From Methanobacteriota archaeon (GTDB taxonomy: Archaea; Thermoplasmatota; Poseidoniia; Poseidoniales; Thalassarchaeaceae): a stretch of DNA of 64,000 nucleotides. The notes under the pieces are model-generated. The model searched no databases and was not told the origin of the DNA. It worked only from the letters and a program-made list of their open reading frames with translations. Location: assembly GCA_002722735.1 (NCBI GenBank), contig PBMR01000017.1, positions 1-64,000 on the forward strand, given 5' to 3'. A program made the position numbers and the translations under genes. Positions 25,105 through 34,673 of the stretch are shown piece by piece (the stretch's first letter is position 1; each line of letters begins with the position of its first letter).

Positions 25105-26034
25105 ATGGGCGACGTAGTGACGATGGACGATCTCACCAATGATGAGATCATCTCGATCCTCGATTCCGCTGAGCGTCTTCTTCCTGTCGCTAAGGGAGAT
25201 TGTCTCCTTCCAGTGCTCGAGGGCAAGGTACTGGCGAACATGTTCTTCGAGAACTCGACTCGAACCAGGATGTCATTCGAGACGGCGATGAAGCGACTTG
25301 GGGGCTCAGTGCTCAACTTCAGCTCTGTCGGAACCTCGGTTGCCAAGGGTGAGACCCTGTATGACACAATGAAGATGATAGAGGGGTACGCCGATGTGGC
25401 TGCAATCCGCCACCCAAGACAGGGGGCCGCCCAGTACAGCGCTGATGCAGTGGAGATACCAATCCTGAACGCTGGAGATGGAGCGGGCAACCACCCGACG
25501 CAGACTCTCCTAGACCTGTTCACAATCCGCCAGGCCCACGGCTCTCTAGAGGGTCTCAATGTTGTCCTCGTGGGAGACTTGCGCTACGGGCGCACGGTGC
25601 ACAGCCTCTCGCACGCATTGATCCGCTTCGGAGCCAGTCTCACCCTCATCTCACCTAGCACGCTGAGGATGCCGGAGGAGATAGTCTCGGACCTCCGAGC
25701 CCACGGTGCCGGGATCAATGAGACCGATTCGCTTTCCGACCAGATTGCTGATGCTGACGTGATCTACATGACTAGAATCCAAAAGGAGAGGTTTCCGGAC
25801 GAGGACGAATACGCAAAGGTCGCGGGGATCTACAAGCTGTCAGTCTCTGACTTAGCCGGGGCCAAGGAAGGCATGGCGGTTATGCATCCCCTTCCGAGAG
25901 TGGATGAGATCGACCCCAGTGTCGACTCCACGGATCACGCTCGATACTTCCAGCAGGCGTTCAACGGAGTGCCGACCCGCATGGCGCTGCTCTGCCGAAG
26001 CCTCGGCGTCGATGTACCAAAGAAGGTGAAGTGA
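25105..26034 (+). CDS. pyrB: Aspartate carbamoyltransferase catalytic subunit
   Basis: Condenses carbamoyl phosphate with aspartate in pyrimidine synthesis. Carbamoyl-phosphate-binding motif FFENSTRTRMSFE near residue 50, then HPTQTLLDL, and the aspartate-loop region MHPLPRVDEI. The length of 309 residues is standard. The stop codon overlaps the ATG of pyrI (TGATG), as in many archaeal pyrBI operons, consistent with a dodecameric allosteric enzyme. GCAGGAGAGG precedes the start. Confidence 0.97.
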   Translation: MGDVVTMDDLTNDEIISILDSAERLLPVAKGDCLLPVLEGKVLANMFFENSTRTRMSFETAMKRLGGSVLNFSSVGTSVAKGETLYDTMKMIEGYADVAAIRHPRQGAAQYSADAVEIPILNAGDGAGNHPTQTLLDLFTIRQAHGSLEGLNVVLVGDLRYGRTVHSLSHALIRFGASLTLISPSTLRMPEEIVSDLRAHGAGINETDSLSDQIADADVIYMTRIQKERFPDEDEYAKVAGIYKLSVSDLAGAKEGMAVMHPLPRVDEIDPSVDSTDHARYFQQAFNGVPTRMALLCRSLGVDVPKKVK

Positions 26035-26501
26035 TGGCCGAAATGCGTAGGGTGACTGCGATTCGCAACGGGACTGTCATTGACCACATCCCCGCTGGCC
26101 ACGCCCTCCAAGTAATCCAAATGCTGCATATCGACATGACTAGGTCGACCCCAGTGTCGCTGGTGATGAACGTGCCCAGCGACAAGCTCGGACGCAAGGA
26201 CGTCCTCAAGATAGAGGATCGCGAACTCAACCAAGAGCAGTTGGACAGATTGGCCCTGATTGCCCCAGCAGCCAGCATCGCCATCATCCGCAACCACGCG
26301 TTGGCGGAGAAGTTGAGGGTCGAGCTCGCTGATGATATGGTCAACGTCGCCAGATGCTCGTTCTCGAACTGCATCACAAAGAATGCCCGCGAGCCCCTAC
26401 CGCAAAGGCTGAGCGTAATCAGCCAAGACCCATTGGAGGTCAGGTGCTACTATTGCGGGCGTGGCCAGGACCTCGAAGAGGTCATCAATAATATCATCTA
26501 A
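26034..26501 (+). CDS. pyrI: Aspartate carbamoyltransferase regulatory subunit
   Basis: Nucleotide-binding regulatory chain of aspartate carbamoyltransferase, about 155 residues. The N-terminal allosteric domain begins with AIRNGTVIDHIPAGHALQV. The C-terminal zinc domain has Cys ligands in CSFSNC and CYYCGRG. ATG 26034 overlaps the pyrB stop; the track's extra GTG codon at 26031 lies inside pyrB. Translational coupling is likely. Confidence 0.96.
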   Translation: MAEMRRVTAIRNGTVIDHIPAGHALQVIQMLHIDMTRSTPVSLVMNVPSDKLGRKDVLKIEDRELNQEQLDRLALIAPAASIAIIRNHALAEKLRVELADDMVNVARCSFSNCITKNAREPLPQRLSVISQDPLEVRCYYCGRGQDLEEVINNII

Positions 26502-26525
26502 CTGAATCAGTTTCCATGTACCGAT

Positions 26526-27527
26526 TCAAGAGATCTCTTCCAACCATTGTCTCATCGTGCAGGCCTGACAGACATCCTTGCTCGTTATCTCGTGGCACTC
26601 AACGCACCGGTTGACTTCGTTCTTGGCCTTGGGATAGGCCTTTTGATGCAGGCCGCGAATCTGGTCGATTGAGTGCAGTAGGCCGTGGCGCGCCCCCGGA
26701 GTCTGCGACTCCATCCCAGCAACCACGGCCCGGCTCTGCTGACGCATCGCCCCTGGAGCGTGAGGGCACTCGCCATGATGGAATGGAAGCCCGCTCTGGA
26801 TGGCGTGAGCATGAATCTCCTGCTCAGGAATCCAGCGCAGTGGTACAATCCTCGGGGCGATGCCATCTATAGGGGACTGGGTATGTGGGGCAAGCCTGAC
26901 CGAGCGGTCGATCTCCCCCTTCTGGAGGTTCATCAGGATGGATTGGGCCATGTCGTCGAGGTTGTGGCCTAGTGCAATCACGTCTGCACCGACCCTCTGG
27001 GCCAGTGTGTTGAGGGTCTGGCGGCGGAACACGCCGCAGAACGAGCAAGACATCAGCCCCTTCGCCTCATCGTGGCGCTCCCCCATCACCGGTATCTTGG
27101 CCACCACCTCATCCATACGCCCGAAATCCATGGTCACGTAGCTCAGTGTCTCAAAGCGAATCCCCAATCTCCCAGCCAACTCCCTAGCGCACTCGAGCGA
27201 GGGAGCGCGGTAGCCGTCGATGCCCTCATCTATGCAACCAGCAATCAGATCGACGTCGCGACGCTGGCCGATGATATCGGACATCATGGTGAGCAGCACT
27301 GCCGAGTCCTTGCCCCCGGACACAGCGACGAGTATCCGGTAGGGGGAGCCGTCCTCGTGCCGTGCGTCCTTGGGCAGTTCGAGCTGCAGGCGCAACTCTC
27401 TCGAGGAACGTTTGCGAACAGACGAAGCCAGATGCTGGCCACAGAGGTGCTGGCCACTGTAGGGCTGGTGGACCACGGCGTTCGAGCGACATCTGCTGCA
27501 GGGCTCGATCATTAAGTGAGAGCCCAT
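26526..27527 (-). CDS. tRNA 2-thiolation protein, TtuA/Ncs6 (NcsA) family
   Basis: PP-loop ATPase that thiolates tRNA uridine (U34 or U54 depending on subgroup). The N-terminal zinc ribbon starts EPCSRC, followed by HLCGQHL. The PP-loop is VAVSGGKDSAVLL. The central cysteine motif MSCSFCGVFRR binds an Fe-S cluster or carries sulfur in this family, and GHNLDDMAQSILMN follows. A C-terminal ribbon CVECHEITSKDVCQAC completes it. The track ORF (503 aa) extends far upstream with non-conserved sequence; ATG 27527 or 27512 gives the usual length of about 330 residues. TtuA and Ncs6 cannot be separated confidently here. Confidence 0.88.
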   Translation of the reverse strand: MGSHLMIEPCSRCRSNAVVHQPYSGQHLCGQHLASSVRKRSSRELRLQLELPKDARHEDGSPYRILVAVSGGKDSAVLLTMMSDIIGQRRDVDLIAGCIDEGIDGYRAPSLECARELAGRLGIRFETLSYVTMDFGRMDEVVAKIPVMGERHDEAKGLMSCSFCGVFRRQTLNTLAQRVGADVIALGHNLDDMAQSILMNLQKGEIDRSVRLAPHTQSPIDGIAPRIVPLRWIPEQEIHAHAIQSGLPFHHGECPHAPGAMRQQSRAVVAGMESQTPGARHGLLHSIDQIRGLHQKAYPKAKNEVNRCVECHEITSKDVCQACTMRQWLEEIS

Positions 27528-27622
27528 GACCAACCCCGCAAGAGCATGGGCTTGAACCCACGCATGCCTCTGAGAATCCATTCCTCCGGTGAATTGATGT
27601 CCATGAACCCGGCCATCGGGGC

Positions 27623-27868
27623 ATGGTTGGGGTGGGACCGCTGCCGGGACGGAGCGAAGTGGGGGCTCGCAACTTCTCCCCGTGGACAGACAGGGGCTCG
27701 CTCTTCCTATCCGTGGTAGCAGCGGTGTTAGCAGCCTCCGAAATCTCTTCCTTTCTCGAACGGTGGCTAGGTGGAAGAGCGATGACCGCCACCGTTTGCG
27801 GGTTGGTAATCCTCGTCCCCCTGCTTGCAACATCGCTGGGCAAGTTGGTAGTGAGGCTACAGACCTAA
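27623..27868 (+). CDS. Possible small two-helix membrane protein (81 aa)
   Basis: No family recognised. The C-terminal 55 residues hold two hydrophobic segments, LFLSVVAAVLAASEI and TATVCGLVILVPLLATSLGKL, separated by a charged turn. It fills the gap between the thiolation gene and the 401-residue membrane protein and ends convergently 7 nt before the latter's stop. GAATTGATG at 27591-27599 lies about 27 nt before ATG 27623, a plausible leaderless promoter. Coding status is uncertain. Confidence 0.42.
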   Translation: MVGVGPLPGRSEVGARNFSPWTDRGSLFLSVVAAVLAASEISSFLERWLGGRAMTATVCGLVILVPLLATSLGKLVVRLQT

Positions 27869-27874
27869 GAGCCA

Positions 27875-29080
27875 TCAAGTGCGCAGCTTTGCGATACCGG
27901 ATTCGACGTATCCAGTGATACTTTGCCACGGGACGACATATCGCATTCCGGCTACTACTAGAATGAAAAGTCCGGCCGAGATCACCTTCCCATAGGTCAT
28001 CTGCAGCTCCAATGACTCTTTGACCTGCCCAGTCCACTGGGTTCCCTCGAGGATGCCGACGAAAGATATCATCAGGTCATCGAAGGAGAGCGCGAGTGAT
28101 GTGGTGAGGGTTACTAGCGTGATAGTGACGGTCATGTGCACCAGATGGGCGTTAACGACGTTGTCGAACTGCCTCACGTACTCTGCGTTCCTCTTGGTGT
28201 CCTCGGGCAGGGAGGCAGCGTACTCGAGGTGGTTGATAGCCGCGGATCCAGATTCCATAAATACAAGCATCAGAACTGCAACTACAAGGAGGGAAGCAGC
28301 GAAATCTGAGACCAATCCACCGAACATCGTCCCCTCTCCTATCTGGGTGGGAAGGGGTCGGAGCCCGACGTCGACCTCGGAGACAATTGGCTCGAAGGTC
28401 AGCACCGCGTGGATGCCTATGACTACGAGATAGTAACCGACTGTCCAGGATATGGGTCTCTTAGAGAGCCCCCAAATACCAACAAGCCCGGCTAGAACGG
28501 GAGCGAATACGATACCGAGGAAGACCAATTCGAAGATGAAGCCAAGAGGGGAGAAGAGTACGTCTAGGTGGTTCAGTGTCTCGTTTTCGTGACCAAATGG
28601 GAAGTGAGGGCCGTTGAATACCATCGCGATGACCCATGAGAATACGAACGGGACCACCATCCAAGCGATGAACGCAATCGTGACGCCCGTTCGGACGCGA
28701 GTCTGGAACTCTTGACTCATTGACCGCAGTTGTGCCCACGCCACGGTTGCTGCCACGCAAATCACCAACGGCCCGATGAAGGACGCGGAACCAGTCTGCC
28801 CCAGTCCCAGTAGGACGTCGGGAATCAGCAGGTCACTTTGGTTGGATAGCCACATCAACCCCCTCGTATGCTCGTAGGAGGGGCACCATGAGGTCGTGCT
28901 GTGGTCCATGATGAACTGCTCGCTGCACGAGCCGTAAATCTCGCTAATCCTCTTCATTAGGAGGAGGAGCGCGGTCGTCGATACAATTTGCAGGGACAGA
29001 ATTTGCCACTTTCGGCGTAGGACCGGGATGTGGAGGGACAGTGTTTCTTCAGGGCTATCTTCCTCTGTTGACATGCTCAC
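27875..29080 (-). CDS. Multi-pass membrane protein of the DUF58/DUF4350 operon, unknown function
   Basis: A 401-residue membrane protein with about seven hydrophobic segments (e.g. ILSLQIVSTTALLLLM, VTIAFIAWMVVPFVFSWVIAM, LLVVAVLMLVFM). A short acidic cytoplasmic N-terminus precedes the first helix. No known domain recognised. It begins 2 nt after the DUF58 gene stop (29083), so it is the third gene of an operon with DUF4350-like and DUF58 proteins and may belong to the same membrane complex. Confidence 0.72.
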   Translation of the reverse strand: MSMSTEEDSPEETLSLHIPVLRRKWQILSLQIVSTTALLLLMKRISEIYGSCSEQFIMDHSTTSWCPSYEHTRGLMWLSNQSDLLIPDVLLGLGQTGSASFIGPLVICVAATVAWAQLRSMSQEFQTRVRTGVTIAFIAWMVVPFVFSWVIAMVFNGPHFPFGHENETLNHLDVLFSPLGFIFELVFLGIVFAPVLAGLVGIWGLSKRPISWTVGYYLVVIGIHAVLTFEPIVSEVDVGLRPLPTQIGEGTMFGGLVSDFAASLLVVAVLMLVFMESGSAAINHLEYAASLPEDTKRNAEYVRQFDNVVNAHLVHMTVTITLVTLTTSLALSFDDLMISFVGILEGTQWTGQVKESLELQMTYGKVISAGLFILVVAGMRYVVPWQSITGYVESGIAKLRT

Positions 29081-29082
29081 AC

Positions 29083-30336
29083 CTACGCCCCCCTCGATTG
29101 CAATAGCGCCTGCGAGAGCTCCACCTCGGGCATCCAGTCAATCACCATGGCCCCGAATACTGAAACCGCGGTTAGCCTGTTCTGACGCTCGAGCTTGAGT
29201 ACCTCGTAGGACATCCTCGGGATTCTGCTCACCAGCCGCTCTAGGTCAATGCTGCTGGGTGAAAGCACGATTATCTCGTGGCCCTTTCCTGACAGGTTTC
29301 GAATTGCGGGCAGAGTGGTGCCATCTCCCTCGAGGCTGCTGATGACGAAGACAGGGGAGCCTCGGCTAATCCTCGGCGCGAGCGCATTGGTTACCGCTTG
29401 AAGTGGCATGGACCCCGAGGCATCTACAGAAGCTAATCTGCTCAGAATCTTGTAGTGCTGCTTGTCCCCAGTGTCAGGAGGCAGGTAGTCCATCTTGCTC
29501 CCGTAGGTAATGAGGGCTACCGAGTCCTTGCGCTTGAGGAAGTGGTTGGCTATCGACGAAGCGGCAATAGTGCCCATCTCCAGTGGATTCTTCAGCACTG
29601 TGCCGATTCTACTGACCTCCCTCGTGTCGAGGATAATGAATACGTCAGTGACCGCGTCCCTAGTCTTCTGATTGACCATCAGATCTCCCGTTCTGGCATA
29701 GGCCTTCCAGTTAATCGATCGCAGCGAGTCGGTGGAGAGGTACTCCCTGAGAGAGTAGAATTCCATTCCAGGGCCGGGTGACCTCAGCGTGGTCGCTCCG
29801 GTGTACATCTTCGGGACGTCTGCTCTCAGCATGGCATCCTCGATCTCCCTGACTTGAGGAAAAACAGTGATGTCGCATATGTCGTCGATTCTCGACTCGG
29901 TGACGAACAAGTCGAAGGCGTTGCGGTAGCGCATCGAGATTGGTCCGATGGAATAGTGGCCACGCAGCGGGCAGCTGAGCTTGTACTCGATCTTCGTTGT
30001 CTGGCCTGGCCCTAGGTTCAGGCGCATCTGGTTGATGCCACGCCTAAGTTTCATCTCATGAGGTACGTTGTCGAATACCTCGAGTTGCTGCGTCCTCTTG
30101 TAGGAATTGTTGGTAATAGTCAGTGTCACCTCGACCAAATCTCCCTTGTAGACGTTGGAATGCGGCACGAAGCGAGTAATTTCGAGATCAGAGTGCCCTT
30201 CGATCCACCCGTTGATGGAGATGAAAGCGATGAATGTCAAACCTATGATCATCAGTTGGAAGTTGGAGATCATCATTCCAATGAGAATGAGGCTGATCCC
30301 TCCTGCCAGCATGATAGCGGCCTTGCGGGTCCACAT
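29083..30336 (-). CDS. DUF58 domain protein
   Basis: A 417-residue protein with two N-terminal transmembrane helices (AAIMLAGGISLILIGMMI, LMIIGLTFIAFISING), a beta-sandwich region, the conserved DUF58 block FYSLREYLSTDSLRSINWKAYARTGDLMV and a C-terminal vWA-like fold starting VFIILDTRE. DUF58 proteins usually work with MoxR AAA+ ATPases in poorly understood envelope or maturation functions. The upstream gene ends 3 nt before this start and the downstream gene follows after 2 nt, so translation is probably coupled. A MoxR gene appears only at the right end of the window, about 33 kb away. Confidence 0.88.
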   Translation of the reverse strand: MWTRKAAIMLAGGISLILIGMMISNFQLMIIGLTFIAFISINGWIEGHSDLEITRFVPHSNVYKGDLVEVTLTITNNSYKRTQQLEVFDNVPHEMKLRRGINQMRLNLGPGQTTKIEYKLSCPLRGHYSIGPISMRYRNAFDLFVTESRIDDICDITVFPQVREIEDAMLRADVPKMYTGATTLRSPGPGMEFYSLREYLSTDSLRSINWKAYARTGDLMVNQKTRDAVTDVFIILDTREVSRIGTVLKNPLEMGTIAASSIANHFLKRKDSVALITYGSKMDYLPPDTGDKQHYKILSRLASVDASGSMPLQAVTNALAPRISRGSPVFVISSLEGDGTTLPAIRNLSGKGHEIIVLSPSSIDLERLVSRIPRMSYEVLKLERQNRLTAVSVFGAMVIDWMPEVELSQALLQSRGA

Positions 30337-30339
30337 TAC

Positions 30340-31995
30340 TCATTCACCCCCCAATTCAATCGCACCCCACTGCTTGATGCGCTTGACGATGCCAACCAGC
30401 TCGTCGGGACGATACCTTCGATCCTCGAATATGAATCGAATCAGGACGGGGTCACGGATCATCTGCTGCAGTTCGGCTGCGGGCAGTGCGTCAAACTCCT
30501 CTCTAGTCAGGGCATTGATGTTCCTCACTCGAGTCAGCAGAACCTGACGAATCTTCTCGGGGCGTTGGTAGTACTCGTAGCGCCTGGCATCGCCGAACCC
30601 GTAGTAGACGACCCTGAAGACGTGCTTCCAGTCCTCTGGATCCTCCTTCCTGATCAGGACTGCCTCAAGGAAGATGAAGAGCGCGAGGAATAGTATCAGC
30701 ATGGCCATCCAGTCGTTAGTGAAGTAAATCAGGAGGTAGTACAGGAGGTTGTAGGTGTCACCTAACAGCGTCGGCTGTTGGTGACGACTCTCGTCGAAGA
30801 TTACCAGGGAATTCTCGCCGGCGGAGGTGCCGTTGTCATTCAGGAGCAGCGCCTCTGCGATGAGATCGAGCACCCACTTCCTATTGTCGTTATCTGGAAC
30901 CAATCCGAGGTACTGGGACTCGAAATCGGGATCATAGAGCGAGTTGATCAGGATGGAGCCGTCTGAGATGAAGTGGATCCTTCCCGAGTCGGGAGTCCTG
31001 CAGAGAATCTTGTCGCAGTAGCGCACGTAGACGGGAAAGGGGCCCTGCTCGTCGCCCTGAATCCCTAGGGCTGCATATCCCCCTACAGTGTAGTTCCCGT
31101 CGTCGTTATTATCGAGCCACGAGTCCTGCGTCGTCCTAGCGATGACGTACCTGTGCTCTGCGGGGTTGTAGGATGATGCCTTCTCGAATGCGGATGGCGT
31201 ATTGGTGAGAAGTTCGTATTCCTCGGTCCAATCCCAAATGGGTTCCAGTGTAAACTCGTCGATTCCGAGATACCTATGAGCGCATAGCCCGGAGGTCCTG
31301 GAGTTGACTAAATTTGCACCCACTTCCGGATTGTCCGGATCGTTGTCCAAAATATCGACAACTCCGTCCTTGTCGAGGTCCCTCAAGCAAGGGTTGACTT
31401 GGGTCTGCGTACCCGGGGCGGAGGTGAAGTTGAACGCAGAGGTGGTGTTGACCCAAACGAAGTCGGAACCGAGGGTAGTATCGTAACTGTGATCGGCATA
31501 GAGCCGGTGATTCGTATATTCAAGACCGAACTCGGCTGCGAGGTTGCTCGAGTAGCCGAAGTCGTCCATAAGCATGACAGTTCCACCTCGATTAACAAAA
31601 TCCCGGATTGCCATGATCTCAGAGGAGGTGTAGCCATCGCCCTCGGAGAACTGAATCACATCATCGTCCCCGGTGAACCTAGGGAGGGATATGGTGTCCC
31701 TCTCGACTCCGGAGACGATGAAAACGGTCTGTTCAGGATGGTCGATATCACTCAGAAGAAGTGGACTGGAGACCAATGCAGTAGTCTCGATACCCATGTC
31801 GTTCAACTCTGCTCGGAAGGCGCCGAGATCGTTCCACTCGTCTCCGTAAGCAGACTGCTGAGTCTGGCCGGGAACCACGTATGTCATCGCGATTGACAGG
31901 ACTAAGATGGTCAGCAATGACCAGAAGGAAACTACCAGAGCCACCCTCCGACCCCTCCGCGAGGTCATTTTCTGGGAAAATTGCTTCCAGTCCAT
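30340..31995 (-). CDS. DUF4350-like membrane protein
   Basis: A 551-residue protein with an N-terminal transmembrane helix (VALVVSFWSLLTILVLSIAM), an extracytoplasmic GATase-like/DUF4350 region (DIDHPEQTVFIVSG, then IRDFVNRGGTVMLMDDFG), a calcium-like DLDKDGVVDILDNDPD loop near residue 210, and a second helix MLILFLALFIFLEAVLI before a cytoplasmic tail of about 110 residues. This matches the partner protein often coded beside DUF58 and MoxR genes. First gene of the three-gene unit; a CTTAAG element near 32045 may be its promoter. Confidence 0.75.
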   Translation of the reverse strand: MDWKQFSQKMTSRRGRRVALVVSFWSLLTILVLSIAMTYVVPGQTQQSAYGDEWNDLGAFRAELNDMGIETTALVSSPLLLSDIDHPEQTVFIVSGVERDTISLPRFTGDDDVIQFSEGDGYTSSEIMAIRDFVNRGGTVMLMDDFGYSSNLAAEFGLEYTNHRLYADHSYDTTLGSDFVWVNTTSAFNFTSAPGTQTQVNPCLRDLDKDGVVDILDNDPDNPEVGANLVNSRTSGLCAHRYLGIDEFTLEPIWDWTEEYELLTNTPSAFEKASSYNPAEHRYVIARTTQDSWLDNNDDGNYTVGGYAALGIQGDEQGPFPVYVRYCDKILCRTPDSGRIHFISDGSILINSLYDPDFESQYLGLVPDNDNRKWVLDLIAEALLLNDNGTSAGENSLVIFDESRHQQPTLLGDTYNLLYYLLIYFTNDWMAMLILFLALFIFLEAVLIRKEDPEDWKHVFRVVYYGFGDARRYEYYQRPEKIRQVLLTRVRNINALTREEFDALPAAELQQMIRDPVLIRFIFEDRRYRPDELVGIVKRIKQWGAIELGGE

Positions 31996-32086
31996 CGCTT
32001 CTGGCCCCCCCTTGGTTACTACTTTGCATCGAGCCCGAAGTTGGTCTTAAGACCGTTATGTGACCATGAACGAGAGGTGCATCGCC

Positions 32087-32329
32087 TCAACGGGAGAGTT
32101 CCACGACCATGCCAACGTTGGTGATTTCCTCCACGGGCACGGAGAGAAGTCCATCGGAGGTGGGCCAAGGCAGCTCGTTGGGGTCGATTCCTGATTCGAT
32201 AACGACTAGTATCGCCACGATGTTGCCTGTGTGGACATCGATGCTGAAGTCGGCGAGGTGGCCGAGCAGGTCACCCGCCGCGTCCACCACCTTCCTGGTC
32301 AGAATCTCCTGGCCGAAGGTCGTACGCAT
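32087..32329 (-). CDS. PRC-barrel domain protein (80 aa)
   Basis: A single PRC-barrel: LTRKVVDAAGDLLGHLADFSIDVHTGNIVAILV is the characteristic first half, ending in a VPVEEIT strand. Such small archaeal proteins are of unknown function; other PRC-barrels act in RNA maturation or photosystem assembly. It starts 9 nt after the CDC48 stop on the same strand, so the two are probably co-transcribed. Confidence 0.85.
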   Translation of the reverse strand: MRTTFGQEILTRKVVDAAGDLLGHLADFSIDVHTGNIVAILVVIESGIDPNELPWPTSDGLLSVPVEEITNVGMVVELSR

Positions 32330-32338
32330 CTTTCCCCC

Positions 32339-34564
32339 TCAAATCGACTCGATGCCAGGTAGCCCTCCAGAGCTCCTGTGAACGGACTCGAGGCCACTGG
32401 TCAGCATCGACTCCATGCGAGTGTAATACTGCATCATATCTTCGTTCACAGTAGGCCTCACGCGATCGATTGCCTGCTCGAAATGCTTCTTCGAGACCGT
32501 CTTCTTCTCGTTGCGCATGGCAATCAAGGCCGCCTCTCGGCAAACGGCCTCGATGTCAGCACCGGTGTAATTGTCCATCTTGGATGAGAGGTCTTCCAAC
32601 TTGAACCTCCCAAGAGGCATATCCTTGGCGTGAATCTTCAGTATGGCCTTCAGCGAATCACGGTCGGGGGGCGGGACGTGGAGCACTCGCTCGAATCTCC
32701 CGCTACGCAGTAGCGCAGGATCGATCATCTCTGGGCGGTTCGTCGCCGCGACCACAATCACGCCCTCCATGCCCTCGACTCCGTCCATGCTACTGAGGAG
32801 TTGGTTGACGACCCTGTTCATTACGTCGGAGCCGTCCCCAGAGTTGCTCCTGCGCATTCCGGCGATGCTCTCGAATTCATCGAGGAAGACGATAGAGGGG
32901 CTGGATTGCTTGGCCTTCTTGAAGACCTCTCGAACGGCCTTCTCGGATTCGCCGACCCACTTGGAGATTAGTTCTGGGCCCTTGATGGTGATGAAATTCG
33001 CCTTTGCCTCGTTTGCTATGGCCTTGGCGATTAGCGTCTTGCCTGTTCCAGGTGCTCCGAAAAGCATGATGCCGCGAGGTGGTTTGATGCCGAAGTGTTC
33101 GAACCTCTCAGGCATCGTCAGTGGCCATTCGATGCTTTCCTTGAGGCGCTCTTTGATGTCCTCTAGGCCACCGACCTCTTCCCAAGTGACCTCTGGAACC
33201 TCGATGTAAATCTCCCTTAGTGCACTAGGCTCGATCTCCTTGACGGCCTCCTTGAAGTCGGACATACGGACTTCCATCTTCTCTATGACCTCGGGAGGTA
33301 TCTGCTCCTCATCCAAATCGATCTCTGGGAGATATCTCCTCAGGGCCTTCATGGCTGACTCACGCACTAGGGCAGAGATGTCGGCTCCGACGAAGCCGTA
33401 GGTATTCTCGAGCAGCCAGTCGGAATCATAGTCATCGCTGATGGGCATGTCTCGAGTGTGGATTTCCAGTATCTCACCCCTTCCGTTCTTGTCTGGGACG
33501 CCTATCTCCAGCTCGCGGTCGAAGCGTCCGGGTCTGCGCAGAGCCTGGTCGATGGCATCACGTCGGTTCGTTGCGCCAATGACGACAACGTTGTCGCGTC
33601 CACCCATTCCATCGAGTAGGGTCAATAGTTGCGCGACGACGCGTCGCTCGACCTCGCCGGTCACGTCCTCCCTCTTCGGAGCGATGCTGTCCAACTCGTC
33701 GATGAAGATGATTGCAGGGGCGTTGGCGGCCGCTTCGTCGAATATCTCACGCAGCTGCTTCTCACTCTCCCCGTAGTACTTCGAGATGATCTCGGGTCCG
33801 TTGATGGATGTGAAGTGGGCTTTAGTCTCCGATGCCACGGCCTTGGCGATGAGAGTCTTCCCGGTACCCGGAGGACCGTGCAGAAGAACACCCCGTGGGG
33901 GATCGATGCCGAGGCGGCGGAACAGGATGGGGTGCTTGAGCGGGAGTTCGATCATCTCCCTGACTTTCTGCAACTGGTTGCCTATCCCTCCGATATCCTC
34001 GTAGGAGATGGTATGGATCGTTTCCTGCTCATCCTGATCAATTGCGTCCTCCTTGATGATGATCTCGGAGTCAGGGAGAACCTGCACGATCCCCTTGGGA
34101 TTGGTCTGCACGATGGCGAAGGGGAGGGCCTCTGCGAACAGCGTCATGCCCGGGATGAAGATCCTGTCGCCCGCTATCACCGGGCGCTTGTTGAGCCCCC
34201 TGCGGGCGAATCCCTCGATGCCCGGGCCGAAACGGACCTTCTGCTGCTTGGCCATCACTGGACTCAGTATGAGTTTCTGGCAGGGCTGGACCTCGACCTT
34301 CCGTATTTCGGCACGGTCGCCCAGGCTCACCCCTGCGTTCTTGCGGATGATACCGTCAATCCTGATTACCCCCAAGTTTGCGTCCTCGGGCCTGCAGCGC
34401 CAGACGATGGCCGCGGTCTTCCTCTCTCCTTCGATCTCTATGATGTCACCCGGCTTCAGGTTCAGATCATTGTCGAAGGGGACTCTGGCGCGGCCGTGAC
34501 CGACATCGCTGGGGATGGCCTTGGCCACCCTCAGAGTAAGCGATTCTGACGAGTCTTCAGCCAC
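32339..34564 (-). CDS. CDC48/VAT-type AAA+ ATPase
   Basis: Hexameric unfoldase of the Cdc48/p97/VAT family that feeds substrates to the proteasome. An N-terminal double-psi barrel domain (residues about 1-180) is followed by D1 with Walker [14 protein letters not shown] and Walker [15 protein letters not shown], and D2 with [13 protein letters not shown] and [12 protein letters not shown]. Starting at GTG 34564 gives 741 residues, the usual length. GGGGGTGAT precedes this GTG and a TTTAAA box lies about 43 nt upstream. The track start (ATG 34675) would pass through the promoter and add non-conserved residues. Confidence 0.95.
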   Translation of the reverse strand: MAEDSSESLTLRVAKAIPSDVGHGRARVPFDNDLNLKPGDIIEIEGERKTAAIVWRCRPEDANLGVIRIDGIIRKNAGVSLGDRAEIRKVEVQPCQKLILSPVMAKQQKVRFGPGIEGFARRGLNKRPVIAGDRIFIPGMTLFAEALPFAIVQTNPKGIVQVLPDSEIIIKEDAIDQDEQETIHTISYEDIGGIGNQLQKVREMIELPLKHPILFRRLGIDPPRGVLLHGPPGTGKTLIAKAVASETKAHFTSINGPEIISKYYGESEKQLREIFDEAAANAPAIIFIDELDSIAPKREDVTGEVERRVVAQLLTLLDGMGGRDNVVVIGATNRRDAIDQALRRPGRFDRELEIGVPDKNGRGEILEIHTRDMPISDDYDSDWLLENTYGFVGADISALVRESAMKALRRYLPEIDLDEEQIPPEVIEKMEVRMSDFKEAVKEIEPSALREIYIEVPEVTWEEVGGLEDIKERLKESIEWPLTMPERFEHFGIKPPRGIMLFGAPGTGKTLIAKAIANEAKANFITIKGPELISKWVGESEKAVREVFKKAKQSSPSIVFLDEFESIAGMRRSNSGDGSDVMNRVVNQLLSSMDGVEGMEGVIVVAATNRPEMIDPALLRSGRFERVLHVPPPDRDSLKAILKIHAKDMPLGRFKLEDLSSKMDNYTGADIEAVCREAALIAMRNEKKTVSKKHFEQAIDRVRPTVNEDMMQYYTRMESMLTSGLESVHRSSGGLPGIESI

Positions 34565-34604
34565 AATATCACCCCCAGTGCAGAGTTGTCGGTATTCGGG
34601 GGTG

Positions 34605-34610
34605 TTTAAA
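34605..34610 (-). promoter_or_regulatory. TATA box of the CDC48-like gene
   Basis: GTTTAAAC, a perfect palindrome, centred about 43 nt before GTG 34564. Predicted leader of about 17 nt carries a GGGGGTGAT Shine-Dalgarno. Confidence 0.55.
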
Positions 34611-34638
34611 CCCACCAACACCAGAGTGTCACTCCAAG

Positions 34639-34646
34639 TAAAATGG
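34639..34646 (+). promoter_or_regulatory. TATA-like element of the aldehyde dehydrogenase gene
   Basis: GTAAAATGG, centred about 30 nt upstream of ATG 34674. It supports that start over the track start 34515, which lies inside the divergent CDC48 gene. Confidence 0.4.
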
Positions 34647-34673
34647 TTATCAGAACAGGGAGGTGTGTTGCGC

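Noticed and set aside
24987-25559. 190-residue minus-strand ORF that seems to extend the GHMP kinase unit
   Set aside because: It is antisense to pyrB, which carries all catalytic motifs.
33629-34549. 306-residue plus-strand ORF
   Set aside because: Antisense shadow of the CDC48-like gene; composition reflects the opposite strand's codons.
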